A DNA stretch of 64,000 nucleotides from Triatoma infestans. Lineage: Eukaryota; Arthropoda; Insecta; Hemiptera; Reduviidae. The notes beneath the pieces were generated by a model. The model searched no databases, was not told the DNA's origin, and saw nothing but the letters and a program-made list of their open reading frames with translations. The translations under genes and the position numbers were made by a program. Positions 36,001-47,525 of the stretch are shown here, piece after piece. Numbering within the stretch: position 1 is the stretch's first letter; every line of letters begins with the position of its first letter. Where the stretch lies: the NCBI GenBank assembly GCA_011037195.1, contig JAAEAF010001907.1, positions 124,001-188,000 of the forward strand, read 5' to 3'.

Positions 36001-38347
36001 ATGGAAATTGGGGTCGTCAGAGTTGCAGAGGATAAAGATTTTTCAAGTTTGAAAGAACTTTTAGATAATCATACGGGATGGAAATTAGACTATCATAAAG
36101 GGCCAATTAAAGTTTGGACAAAAACTCTTCCCAACACTAATTTTAAAATGATTAAGGTAAAGATATTTTACTTTAACAAACATCAGTTATTATTATCAGA
36201 TTACAAAATGAATTATTGTTGTTTCACTATCAAAAAGGTTTCATTTAACTTTTAAGTGGATATGTTTTTTTAACGATTAAAACTAATTTTCCTTTCTATT
36301 TAGGTATTAGCCACATTTCCAGACATATCACCTGAAGTGATGTACGATGTATTGCACGATCCAGAGTACAGAAAAGTTTGGGATCAGCATATGATTGAAT
36401 CACACGATATTGGTTTCCTAAATCCTAACAACGACGTTGGATATTACTCTAGTAAGACATGTTTTTAGTACCTACTTTGATTTTTAGTTCTGAAGACCAG
36501 AAATCAAACGGTGGATTTGCATGCTCAGAAGTGAAACTAAACTAATTTTTAACAAAAAATTTAACATTTTGCCTTTCTGATTGAACTAATGGGGAATACT
36601 GCTCTATTTCACAACCTGCGTCAGAGATTTTGAACACTAAAAAAAATCGGCTTCCCTTATAATTGAACCACTTACAAGCGACTAAATAATTGTTTTTTAA
36701 TATGTACTATTCATAGTGTTGTCCATAGGGCTGAAGTAAAACATTTCAGATCAAGGGAATTTTCTTCGAATGTATCGTGAAGTCGTCGGAGAACTCCTTT
36801 AATCTGAATCTCATAGAGCTTAGGTTTATAAAGTTCCTATTATTTGTTTCTCATTATTGCAGTGTCTTGTCCAAGCCCATTGGCCAACAGGGACTTTGTC
36901 TTACAAAGATCATGGCTTGATCTGGGTTCTGAGAAGTATATATTGAATCATTCTGTCTATCATATAAGTTATCCACCAAGAAAAGGTTTTATTCGTGCCA
37001 CATCCTATCTTACAGGTCATTTTATAACTTTTATTTCTGTGTATATGTATATGTTTTACAATTTATTATTCATGTAAAAGAAAAAATGAAAATAGGTAAA
37101 ATAGTAAGAACTATTTGCTCACAAATTAGGTATCATGCATTAAACATTTGTAGTTATTACAAAAGTTGCTTGTTCTATTGTATTACAGTTTCTAGGGTTA
37201 TGAATTATATATTAACTTAAGCACTGTAACAACTAACACTATGTGCATGTTAGATTAATTTCCACTTAAAAATATATCTGGGAAAACTAATTATTCATGT
37301 AAAACTACTTCATGGCTGTTATTATACGTAACATAATATTAAATTTTGCCAGAGATAGTGCGGTGAATTGATAGTGGAGGCCCAAGTTCCAGTCCAGGCA
37401 ATGCTCTTAGATTTTCTCGCTCTGTTTCTACAATTCACTGCCCACAGATAGACCGTGTCGTCTAGAACGTAGAATATTACCTGAAGACCAGCATTGTACT
37501 GAGAAGAATTCGGGCGCCAATGGCCATAATAAATAATAATAAATGTTGCAAAATAACCTCCTGATGCCAAATATTTAAGTAGAATTTATTCTATGTAATT
37601 ACTGAACTCAGTACGAAGCAAAATGTTGAAAACGAAATATTTTAAACATATATAATGCGAGATAACTTTTGGGCTCAAAAGGTAACAAGATTGTAGCGTA
37701 CTTATAAATTCTCTTCATATCTCAATCTGAACCATTCTTAATAAAATTAATTGGTCACTAGAGCACATATTCAAAAAACGGTTTTGTTCGTCTAGCTTCC
37801 AAATAAAGACTATATCAAAGCGAGGTATATGGATCATTTATCGTACATCTTTGAATAATACATGACATTTTTAACTTTTTGATGGAAGGGCAGTTTAAGG
37901 ATGCGAAGGGCCCTATTCATTAGTTTTTGTACAACTATAAAATAAGGATGGAAAATGATAATAATGACTTTTTGGACATAGAAGTCATTTGTAACAGTCG
38001 AGATATATGCTATGACTTGAATAAATATATTTCAGTTTATAGCCAAGGATTTTAGCTAATGAAACCACATATTTTTCACCAGTTTAGAAAACTTCTAACG
38101 TATGGCTGAAGCGTGCGTAGTAAACATGATGAATAAACCTGTTGTGAAACTTCCACAACGTTCTGTATTCCGCATTTCTTAATTTCTTAGCGACAGTTTT
38201 TCTTCAAACAGGTTTCTCATGCCTTCCTCAAAATCCAAAACTTTATTTTTTCGGAATAATGTTTCAACTAAAAACTGTACACACATACATGCATACATAC
38301 ACACAAACACACACACACACACACTCTCTCTCTCTCACACACACACA

Positions 38348-38399
<52 letters not shown>

Positions 38400-41300
38400 C
38401 GTAGCGTGTTTTTTTTTTTTAGTTTAGAGAAAATTCTGGACTACAAGACATACCTTCGAGCAAAATTTTTTATGTACAGTTTCCTCTAGGGACAACGAAC
38501 AGAAATATCCAGTTTAAACTTGTTAATATTTTTTCGCAAATAGAGGGCCCACAATTTATTATACCGCGTGATTATTGAGTTCTGGAAATTTAATAAAATA
38601 CAATATTTTCACTTATAACAAGAGAATAAGTAATTTATTCGTGCTAAGGCAATTACATAAAACACTGATTTCTCCTACGCCTCTTGAAGTTTTTTAAATA
38701 ATAATATTTGTTTTGAACAATCTGCCCGGAAAAGTTATGTTTTTGAATTAACAATAAATACCCTATGTGAGTAGAGTAGACAATGGCAACGAAGCAATAC
38801 AAGAATATAATCAGAAAACAAACATGTTTGAACGATTCTTTCAATTTTTAAAGTAATTATTGCTGCTTAATATTCTTCCAAATTAATATATATAATTAAA
38901 TAAATAAATAAATAAAACAACTTCATTTTATAGCTGCAGTTTTTATATAATGTTATTAACCGAAGTATAATACACACTAGTCTTAGATATTAAACGATGT
39001 TATTTTTTATAATTTATTAGTCAGGGCTTGAACCCTTTGCGGGTACAACTCTCCATATCCAGTCGGCCCTGAGAAATATAAAATGGAAAAATAATAGACA
39101 TAAAGCCTACTCTTTTTTTATTTCTGGGACTATTTCGTTACTTGTTTATATTGGCTAATTTGAAAAGAAGTATGTTTAAAAAAAAAGATATCATAGTATT
39201 ATTAAAGAAGAGAACTAAAAAGTAGAAACAGCTGATTCTGTATTGTGCAGATTTATTGACACACATTGTATAATTTGGAATAAATGTTTGACCCTTTTTT
39301 TTATTTTAAAATTACATTATCCACTGCTTTTCTCCACTAAATAGCTAATCGCTTTTTCGTCGCTCATCATTGCCATTGCTGTTCGAAACAGTTATCTATA
39401 TTATCTTAGTAGATAATACTGATTGTATTATCTTTATTAATTTTTAGTAATTTTGTTTGGTTTCTATTTTATTTACTTTTAAAGCCCATATTTATACTAT
39501 TTGAAAAAATTATAATCTGATAAGATTAAAGTCATTTTCACTATGAGATCTTTCAACATTGAAATTAGTCATGAACTCATGAAGTTCATGACTATTATTG
39601 AAATAATTTATTGTTTTCTATATCCAACGAAAGGTATTAATTCCAGTCCCCTTTCCCGAATATATATTTTTAAGTGGAAATATACTTTAAAACTATGTAA
39701 ATACTAAATACTGATTTATCAAAAGCTAACATTATATAATTTCCTACAGAACCTTAGCTTATATTTTTATTTCTTAGATTAAATACATATATTAAGTTGC
39801 ATTACCGAATTTGTTATAGTTCACAACGCACATAGAATATGAATTAGCTAAACAAACATACGTTTTGTTTTCAAAAACAATAATTAAATAGTTGATATTT
39901 TTTAATAAAATTATCGAATATAGTTCGATAGTTCCTTATTTTCGATTTTCTTTTAATATCCCTTTTAAACATGGTACATAATTTAATTTATAGAATTGAT
40001 GGTCCCTTTAGGATTTTTAGTGAGAGTGAATACACACACTGGTGGCTGTAATTTAGGATATATATCACAAACAGATCCTCAAGGCACACTACCTCCTTGG
40101 CTTGTCAATAGGGTTACACAGATATTTGGTCCTAAGGTAAAGAATTCGCAAATATTCATTAGTTAATAATTAACTGTTCGCATGGAATCCGTTTACGAAA
40201 TAAATCTAATGGAAACACAGGAAAAGAGTTCAATAAAAAAAAGTAAAATCGTCAGCAATATAAATAAAAATATAGTTTTTCAAATGACCTACATATTAAT
40301 ATTTATTGCGTATTTAAGCAATCGATTCAGTCATTACAGTACTTTGATAAAATTAATTTCACAATCAAAATACCCTTGTACAAATGCATATTAAACTCAT
40401 ATAGCGTAAACTATTTCGAACTTATACTTTCCTAAGTGAATACCTTTGTAAATATAATGTTTGTTGGTTGCATGCAGTTTGGTCTCATCTAACAAAAAAA
40501 AATTATTATTTTTAAAGACCATTTCTCATCAAACTAGAGACAATCTCACATTCAGTGGATTCAGTCTTTCTTCAATTCGTTTATGTAGTGGTTTTCTACT
40601 GTGAAATACATCAGTCGAGATCCCAATGCATGAATTATTGTCAGAAATGATTTGGCTTGCACTTGTTATTATTGAATGTGAGTGACTAGACTGGATCCAG
40701 TCTGATGCGAAATGAAAAAAAGTAACATTATTTTAATAAAATAGGTGTTTGGGTCTGCAATGATGGGCTTTATCTGAGATTGTGTCCTTTCATAATGGAG
40801 AAAGAAGCTTGCAGTGATGGACCCAATCTCTTGCTATATGTATTAGAAAAAACCTTGATGGTACATTGGTTGAATTATTCGACCATATTATTTATATAAA
40901 TTTAAATAATTATAGATTAATAGATTTGTTTTCTTGTCTTATCCAATGAAAAAGTTACTTATCTCAGAATCAAAGATTATAAGAGTTGTTTGGTCATTAG
41001 GAGTTGATTTTTGCTCTTTAACATTAGTTTCCTTGTAATTATTATATTAGAGGAAGAGACCAAATCTTGCGCTATCCAAAGCTCCTCTAGGGCATAATAG
41101 CTTTTCCAACATAACTGCAAAAGGCCAGCTTTAAAGCAGTAATTACATGCAGATTTCCTAAAATACACAGATGCCTCCACAAACCGGCCAGTAACTTTGG
41201 AGGAAACAGCTTGAGCTCGTCGACTGAATCATATTTCAGCCAAAGATTATGAACGTCATTTCCTAACCTTTATAGCATGTTATAAAATGAATGTGTATTT

Positions 41301-44300
41301 CTCCTTCACTCGAAGTCCTCAAAAGTAATGTGTTTTTTGTCCCAATTATGTGAGATTTCTCCTTAAATCAGATAGTTTCTATAAATGATTGAACTAGAAA
41401 CCTAAAAGAAGTCCGTGAAAAAGTCTAGAGAATCTTATTGTCAACCTGGTTTTAACCGCCATCAGCATTTTACACTGCCGGAATTCATGCCTGGAAGCTA
41501 GATGTGTCCAGTGGTTCGCCAAAAAGCACGTTAGCACCAATAAAGGTGTATGAATATTATTCATTATTATTATTATTTTTTTTTTTTGGTCTGTCAGATA
41601 TATTCAGATTAGGTTGGCAATTCTTGAATGAAGACAGCTCCTCCAGACTTACAGAACATTCTAGAATCAGCCTGGAGGTAAAATACAAAAATACGTATCC
41701 CCAACGTAACCTGACTATCCCCGCAGATGCAAACTCTTTTGAATTTGGTTAAAGGCCATTCATTCGAAATGCAATAGAGAATATCATAACCACATCTCCT
41801 CAGGGGTTAGTGAATATCCACTTCTTCAGAGATCTTGGCGTCCCAATGTTAGGTGTCCTAGCGTAACAACACAAACATGACTTACAGGACATAACTAAAC
41901 TCCTAAATATAGGACCTGCATGGTTCTGTGTGTGCAGCACTTGTGATAAGCATATCCTCAAACAATCTCTAGTCACCACAATAGCTCATTGTTCACTTAC
42001 GGATTCCGTATTCTATATACAATCGTTGATACCTAAGAAAGCAACAATAGAACTTTTAGTACGCAGTGGATTTGACATAGTCAGTCATTCAGTTGTTCCC
42101 ATATAGTAAAATCTAACACATCATAAATCTCTTCTGAAAAGCAATAATAGTCTGTCCAACAATAAATCACCAAAAGAGCTCCTATTTCAAAATAGGCCGC
42201 AACTAGAAATCTTCCAAGCATTCGGAAAGGTCTTTGTAACACCCTAGGTTATTCCCTTGTATCACACCTAATGAATCCACCTCTAATCAGTTCTCCTTTT
42301 AAAGTTAGCTTATGTTGTAAGAATGATTAAAACGTCAATCTGAGTTTCTATGTCCAGCTTTGCAGTGCATCTGGCGATAAATGGTAGAATGGCCACTTTG
42401 TTTTCCTTGCCAGAATCCTAGCTGCTTAATTCTACAATAGCAGACAATTGCCAGGTTTTTCTTCTTCATAAGAATTTAGGAATCCACAAGTACTCCTAGG
42501 CAAGCCAAGCATTAAATATTCTGAAGCAAAAATCTAGCGCATCTTATCTCAATGCACCGCCATTCAAAATGTCTACAGCAAACTAGGTTTTTATAATAGT
42601 ATAATATAATCAAACCATCATCTTGAGAGTGGTAATATGATCTTTTAGGTTTCCGCGACCATTCTCATGAAAAATATTTGAGTTTCCGGGTTGAAACCCG
42701 CGTCAGTGGTTTCCTACAAAGCATGTTTCACCCAGATTGCATTGAAACTAATGGAGTAATTAGCTTTCAAGATGTAACGACCTTGAAGAAGCACATTGCA
42801 ATATGGGCGAAATGTCTTTCTAAAACCATTGGCGCGAATCTCAACTCGGAAACTCAATTTTCATCATCTTGAGGTTAATGACCTGTTTTCTATTTGAGAC
42901 TATAAGTTAAACTGAGACAACGTGTCACTGACAAGAAACTCATAAAAAGATCGTAACTGTTCATATGTACTTTGCGATTTTTTGTCCTGATTGGTAGAAA
43001 AATGTAAGTTTTATATTATATTAGGAACTGATTTATAAATGAATATCATTTAAAGTGTCTGTTATGATCTGAGATGTTTATACTTTGTTGTCATCAGATG
43101 TTTATACAATGATCATTAGATGTTTATACAATGTTGTTATTTAGATGGTAAAAAGTCTACAAAAAGCAACTCTTGGTTATCTGGAATGGAAAAGTAAGAA
43201 CAAACCACATTGGAAACCATGGCATTTTCCAGAACAGATTTGTTCACCCCGTTTAGATCTTGTTCAGGTAATTATTTTTATACTTAATATGGCTCGTCGA
43301 ATACATTTAACGTCAGTAATGCCCTTGAAACTATTTATATTAACCTGGTTGCTCCTAAAGTCTCACCACAAGATGATGCCGCATCAGAAAATCCTTGATC
43401 CTTATCACTTTATATAGATTTGGCATATTACCAGTCAGATTGAAACGTGGATTAAACGTTGATATAAAAAGCATTCATTCACTGAGTGAATAATTAGTAG
43501 GCAACTAGTCAGCTGGTCGTTTTCATTTAAGGCTTTAAGAAAATATTGCAAAACTCAAAATAGAGTTTTCCCCGGAAATAGTATTTTCAAGTACGAAACG
43601 TTATAACTCAAAAACAGGAAGGTTTCAGGAAGGCCAAAGTTCATATTCCTTTTAAAGGTTTTGGTCTCATATGGGGACGAATCACATAGGGGTCGAACAG
43701 AATTGGTTAATCGAAAACACCGTCTGGTTTGTTATTATCATTCACGACTTTCTCATATACGGCCATAATAAAATCGTACTTTAAAGACACAGCTATAATA
43801 AATCTTGAATATCTCCTTCTTAGCACTCTTCCAAAATATTACAAGGCGTACGGATTTATTCTCCTGGGGCAACTTCATGATAATCAATCATAAATATCGG
43901 ACTGCCGCTGTAACAGAAATAAAATAGGCGTACGTTAGAATTTTTGGTCTCTATCTCTTTCCATATAGTTTCCTTGCGAACCTAGAACAGCGATCTCAAA
44001 TGTATAAGCACTCCTGAAATTTTTTTTTTGTAGGTGGAGCAATTCCCACGATGTGGATTGAATTTCTTTGACTGAACGAATTATTTTGACTGAAACTGAG
44101 CCTTCAGCTTCATTTTCAGTCTCGGGAAGAGAAAAAAATCATAAGGAGCTAAAACCTGTGAACAAGTGTGACGAAGGAATTATAACCAAAAGTTGCCGCG
44201 TCTGGATGGGTAGGAGTATTGCCGTAATGATTCACTCGAGGTGTTGCATCTCTTTGAAATGTGTTGAACCTAGTTCAACGGTAGAGTTCGATCAACATCC

Positions 44301-45100
44301 TGGGCCTAAAAGCAGCCACTTAGCATCTTTTACATTAGTGACTGTTCTTCCACCTTGAACAAAATTTAATGCTACTTGCTGGTCGTGGTAATCAGCCATA
44401 AAAAGAGTAGCAGAGAGCGGTTCTTGAGGCAGTTATTTTTTGGTAACCTAATATAGACTGGGTTAAAAAAAACCTTATTGACTTTAATATGGTTAGACAA
44501 ACATTTTAACGCCAATAATCCCCATCACATAATGTTGTTAATCTAAGATGTCTCCCTAGTAGAAGATGCCCTTAAGAAAATCTACACTTATTGCTAGAAA
44601 ATCCTATATAGCTTTGCATAGATACAACCAATGAAATTAAAGCAGACATCTTTAGCAAATACTCCAACAGATGCTGCCCGCTTGCGCCCAGCCCGGGATC
44701 ACTCTTTTTTCAGCGCGAGATATCCAGTCTGGATGTTTATTGACTGATCCTTATATAGTGGAAAGTTATATGTAGTTATTAGCCGATCCTGGAAATTGTG
44801 ATGTGTTACTCAATATTCGCCATCTGCCCGACATTTGAACTCGGCCAAGCTCATTTGCTCTGGCCAAGCTATTTTCTATTATCCAGGGGCTATAAGTTAA
44901 ACTAAAAAGAGATTGTTCAAAAATGCTTTAATTAAGCCTTTTTTTATTGATTTTGTTTATGATTACCATATTGAATATCTATATTTAATAAATTCTAGTG
45001 CCAAATTTCTGCAGAAGAAGCAAATCGCAAATTTAATGAGGAAGAAGATTTGAGTATGTTGAATACGCCAGTGAAAGGCAAAAAGTCTAAAGTAAAATAA
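36001..45100 (+). CDS. START-domain lipid transfer protein, STARD10/PCTP-like
   Basis: STARD10-type proteins shuttle phosphatidylcholine and phosphatidylethanolamine between membranes. Six plus-strand exons: 36001-36156, 36304-36451, 36863-37015, 40012-40136, 43145-43267, 44999-45100; phases agree and give 268 aa, a little shorter than the human protein. The START domain fills about residues 10-225: [28 protein letters not shown], the conserved [68 protein letters not shown] and the C-terminal helix with [20 protein letters not shown]. The short tail is acidic then basic ([16 protein letters not shown] ... KGKKSKVK); STARD10 tails are casein kinase 2 targets, and the SMLN region could serve similarly (inference). 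There is no transmembrane segment or signal peptide. A polyadenylation signal candidate, AATAAA, is at 45354-45359. Confidence 0.94.
37335..37560 (+). mobile_element. tRNA-derived SINE, copy 2, diverged
   Basis: AAGTTCCAGTCCAGGCAATG CTCTTAGATTTT, then GTTTCTACAATTCACTGCCC and GCATTGTACTGAGAAGAATT CGGGCGCCAATGG align along their length with the SINE at 29445. The tail is AATAATAATAAATG. It lies in STARD10-like intron 3, same direction as the gene. Confidence 0.65.
37561..38270. other. Part of STARD10-like intron 3
   Basis: Nothing was recognised beyond AT-rich sequence. Confidence 0.5.
38275..38402. repeat. Compound microsatellite (CA)n(CT)n(CA)n(CT)n(CA)n(TA)n
   Basis: Alternating CA and CT blocks run from about 38281, with a short TA run at 38388-38399. 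It lies in STARD10-like intron 3. Confidence 0.95.
38403..40011. other. Remainder of STARD10-like intron 3
   Basis: AT-rich, with no gene or repeat recognised apart from local low complexity. Confidence 0.5.
40137..42649. other. STARD10-like intron 4, possibly decayed retroelement
   Basis: 41450-42600 has a more balanced, coding-like composition than its flanks and many stop codons in every frame. It may be an old transposon remnant; no family could be read. Confidence 0.35.
42650..42872. repeat. Fold-back element, family B, copy 2
   Basis: The left arm, about 42679-42747 (GAGTTTCCGGGTTGAAACCC GCGTCAGTGG), is inverted in the right arm (GGCGCGAATCTCAACTCGGA AACTC). Plus strand, about 42783-42815, reads CTTGAAGAAGC..ATTGCAATATGGGCGAAATG, a mutated version of the CTGANGA-hairpin-GAAAC core of copy 1. 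Confidence 0.6.
43268..44998. other. STARD10-like intron 5
   Basis: No gene or RNA was recognised. 44040-44360 contains an open stretch on plus without any domain. Confidence 0.45.
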
Positions 45101-45828
45101 TTGTGTTCATAATTTAAAAACAAAAAATACAAAAAGTAATATTAGAAAGAGAAAATTTTTATATACAAGACACAAAACTTGAAATTAAAGAAATTAGTAA
45201 TTTTGTGCTTTCCATTGCAAAAGAAGCAATAAGTTGGCAATCCTTTCTTAAAAATATAAACAAATATTCATTCTAGTCGTTGTTAAAAGAAAAAGACATT
45301 ATATATACATACATAAAGTATATTAAAATTAATATATAAATAGTTGATTGGAAAATAAATTGTCCAAACTTTATAGTTTATATATAATAATATAATTAAA
45401 TGTTAAATGTTAAAAAAAAAACAAGAAAATATGTGTTGGCTGTGTTTTATATGAAATTGTGATTTGTTCTCTTCGTTGTCTGTTAATATCGATCCAAGCT
45501 TAATAATTGAATCGATTTGTTAACAATATATTTATAATGTTACCTTTTATTATTTCTCTTGATGTACCTGAGGTATACATGCAGCGCATTTTTAACCACT
45601 TCTATAATTGTTCGTCATGTGTATCTTCTTTCTATTTAGTCGTTGTGTAGTGCTTCTCGCTCTCGTGCCCTCCTTGTGGCCATCCTCCGGGGTCGCATAG
45701 GCTGAGGTGTAGGGAGTCCACTCCTTAATCTTAAATCTCCCCCACTTGGAATTTTTTCAAGTTTATGTAATTACGAAATAGACGAGAACAGTAAAATTTA
45801 TTTATAGCTCATGTGTATGGTTTTATAT
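45101..45828. other. 3' UTR and downstream flank of the STARD10-like gene
   Basis: Very AT-rich up to about 45560, with AATAAA at 45354-45359. Then a short GC-richer patch (45650-45740, CCTCCGGGGTCGCATAGG) that was not identified. Confidence 0.45.
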
Positions 45829-46246
45829 ACAAGCAAAAAATTGGTTGGCTGGGACCAAAGAAGGAACTTTTTATTTTTTAAAAAAGTTTATTCGATGTTT
45901 CGGACACTTTTGGTGTCCTTCCTCAGGAACTGTTAAGGAACCTGTTAGGAGACGGAAACGGGAGTCTGAAACGTCTAATAAACTTTTTTTAAAAATAAAG
46001 TACACTCATAGACCACAGTCATAATTGAACATGTAATAGAGCACACAAATTCTGTATTTACAAGATAGTCCCTGAAGAAGACAAACAATGTTTGTCGAAA
46101 CGTCGGGCCATTAATAAAAAACACTTTAAAAAATTTTTTTAGTGTTTTTCTTATGATACCCCCCAGCCGATCAGCCAACTAAGAGATACATCAGATAAAA
46201 ATAAAAATTTTCTACTTTGGCCCCAGCCAACTAATTTTTTGCTTGT
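45829..46246. mobile_element. 418-bp element with 32-bp terminal inverted repeats, family C
   Basis: The ends 45829-45860 (ACAAGCAAAAAATTGGTTGG, then CTGGGACCAAAG) and 46215-46246 are inverted with two mismatches. Inside, 45863-45995 is itself palindromic around about 45930. Two hammerhead-like cores are intact: minus strand 45897-45926 (CTGAGGA-A-GGACAC..GTGTCC-GAAAC) and plus strand 46072-46101 (CTGAAGA-A-GACAAAC..GTTTGTC-GAAAC). A third, degraded one lies at about 45942-45973. There is no coding capacity. A target-site duplication is not obvious. Confidence 0.75.
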
Positions 46247-47210
46247 TTAATTAACAACGGTCTTACATTGGTACGGTTTAATGGTTTGTGAAAAGAATTT
46301 ACAGAAAATTAACTTATTTTTGGCATTTATTTGTATCATATTATTTGAAAATTGGTTTGCTGGTAATCAGTCGTTTCATTTATTTTTCAATTAGATAATA
46401 TTTAAAAGGAAGTATCATGTTAATATTTTTCAGAAATTCCTAAATGGAAAATTTGGTCATGTATGTATAAGTTCAAGTAATTAGCCTTATTTGTTGTATG
46501 TATGTTTCTTAGTTCTCTCAAAATTGACCTTACCGTTAGCAGGTGTAATTCGAACTTTTTTTTAAGTTGAAAATTAGAATATCCAAAATATATTTCTAGA
46601 GCTGATTTGTTGAAATCTTTGAAACTTAACGCTCTGATTGGCTATTGTGCTTGTTTGTTAGTGAAACTAATTACAGTAAAACCGTGTGTGCTGATATTTT
46701 TTTCGTAAATCGAGTAGATTATACGAATCCTTGTTTCACTAACAGGCCCAACAATGCGAGAAATGCAGGGGTATTACAATGTAGCGTGACGTATTCTTCC
46801 GATGTGACGTAAAATAATCTTCCGAAGAAATTCATTTCACTTATTGCATGAGTGATTGGTCTCTAATTGGATAATTTTATGAATAATCAACCTATTTGAA
46901 AGCAAATTTCGAACCATTAATTTTAATTATCGAAAACATTTATTTAAAATGATTTCATTTTTTAATTATAAAAAATTGTTTACATTAAATAATCAGTTAC
47001 AATAAATCATAAAGAGCCAACTTAATATTTTGAATGAGTTCGTTCCAAACTCTTACATACACTATCTTTGGCAATTGTATCATTTGATTTGGCTGTGATT
47101 TGTGAATGAAATTACAGCCTTATATTATCAATAACCTAAGCTCAGAATATTGTAAAAAGAGTCATGCCATTTTTTTGAAGTCATGTTTGTTCACTTTAAT
47201 ATGGTGCTAA
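46247..47210. other. AT-rich intergenic DNA
   Basis: No gene or repeat was recognised. Confidence 0.5.
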
Positions 47211-47214
47211 ATAG

Positions 47215-47525
47215 AATTGTTGTGATTGGTTCCGCAAAGCTGGAAAGCATCAGAGATATTTTCCGTGATAGCCTGCTTTTTTTTGTGGTCATCGACCGGT
47301 TTCGGGCGTTCGCCCATCATCAGGATGTTTTTGCCAAAACAGTGTGATTAACATTGACTTGCACAGATCAGATTTAGTTGATACACTCTGGGCAAGTCTA
47401 TGTTAATCACACTGTTTTGACAAAAACATCCTGATATTGGGCGAACGCCCGAAACCGGTCGATGCCCACAAAAAGAAGCAGACGCCCACAAGAGGCTGTC
47501 ACGGAACATATCTCTGAGATTTTCT
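47215..47525. repeat. Fold-back element, family A, copy 3
   Basis: GGTTCCGCAAAGCTGGAAAG, CATCAGAGATATTTTCCGTG and GACCGGTTTCGGGCGTTCGC CCATCATCAGGATG form the left arm; the right arm is inverted at about 47385-47520. On the minus strand, 47299-47323 reads CTGATGA-T-GGGCGAACGCCC-GAAAC with a perfect stem. The matching right-arm box is mutated (CTGATAT). A short duplication (GCCCACAA..AGCAGACGCCCACAA) interrupts the right arm near 47465-47490. Confidence 0.85.

Noticed and set aside
38219..38489. Thr/His/Ser-Leu repeat proteins
   Set aside because: They are translations of the CA/CT microsatellite.
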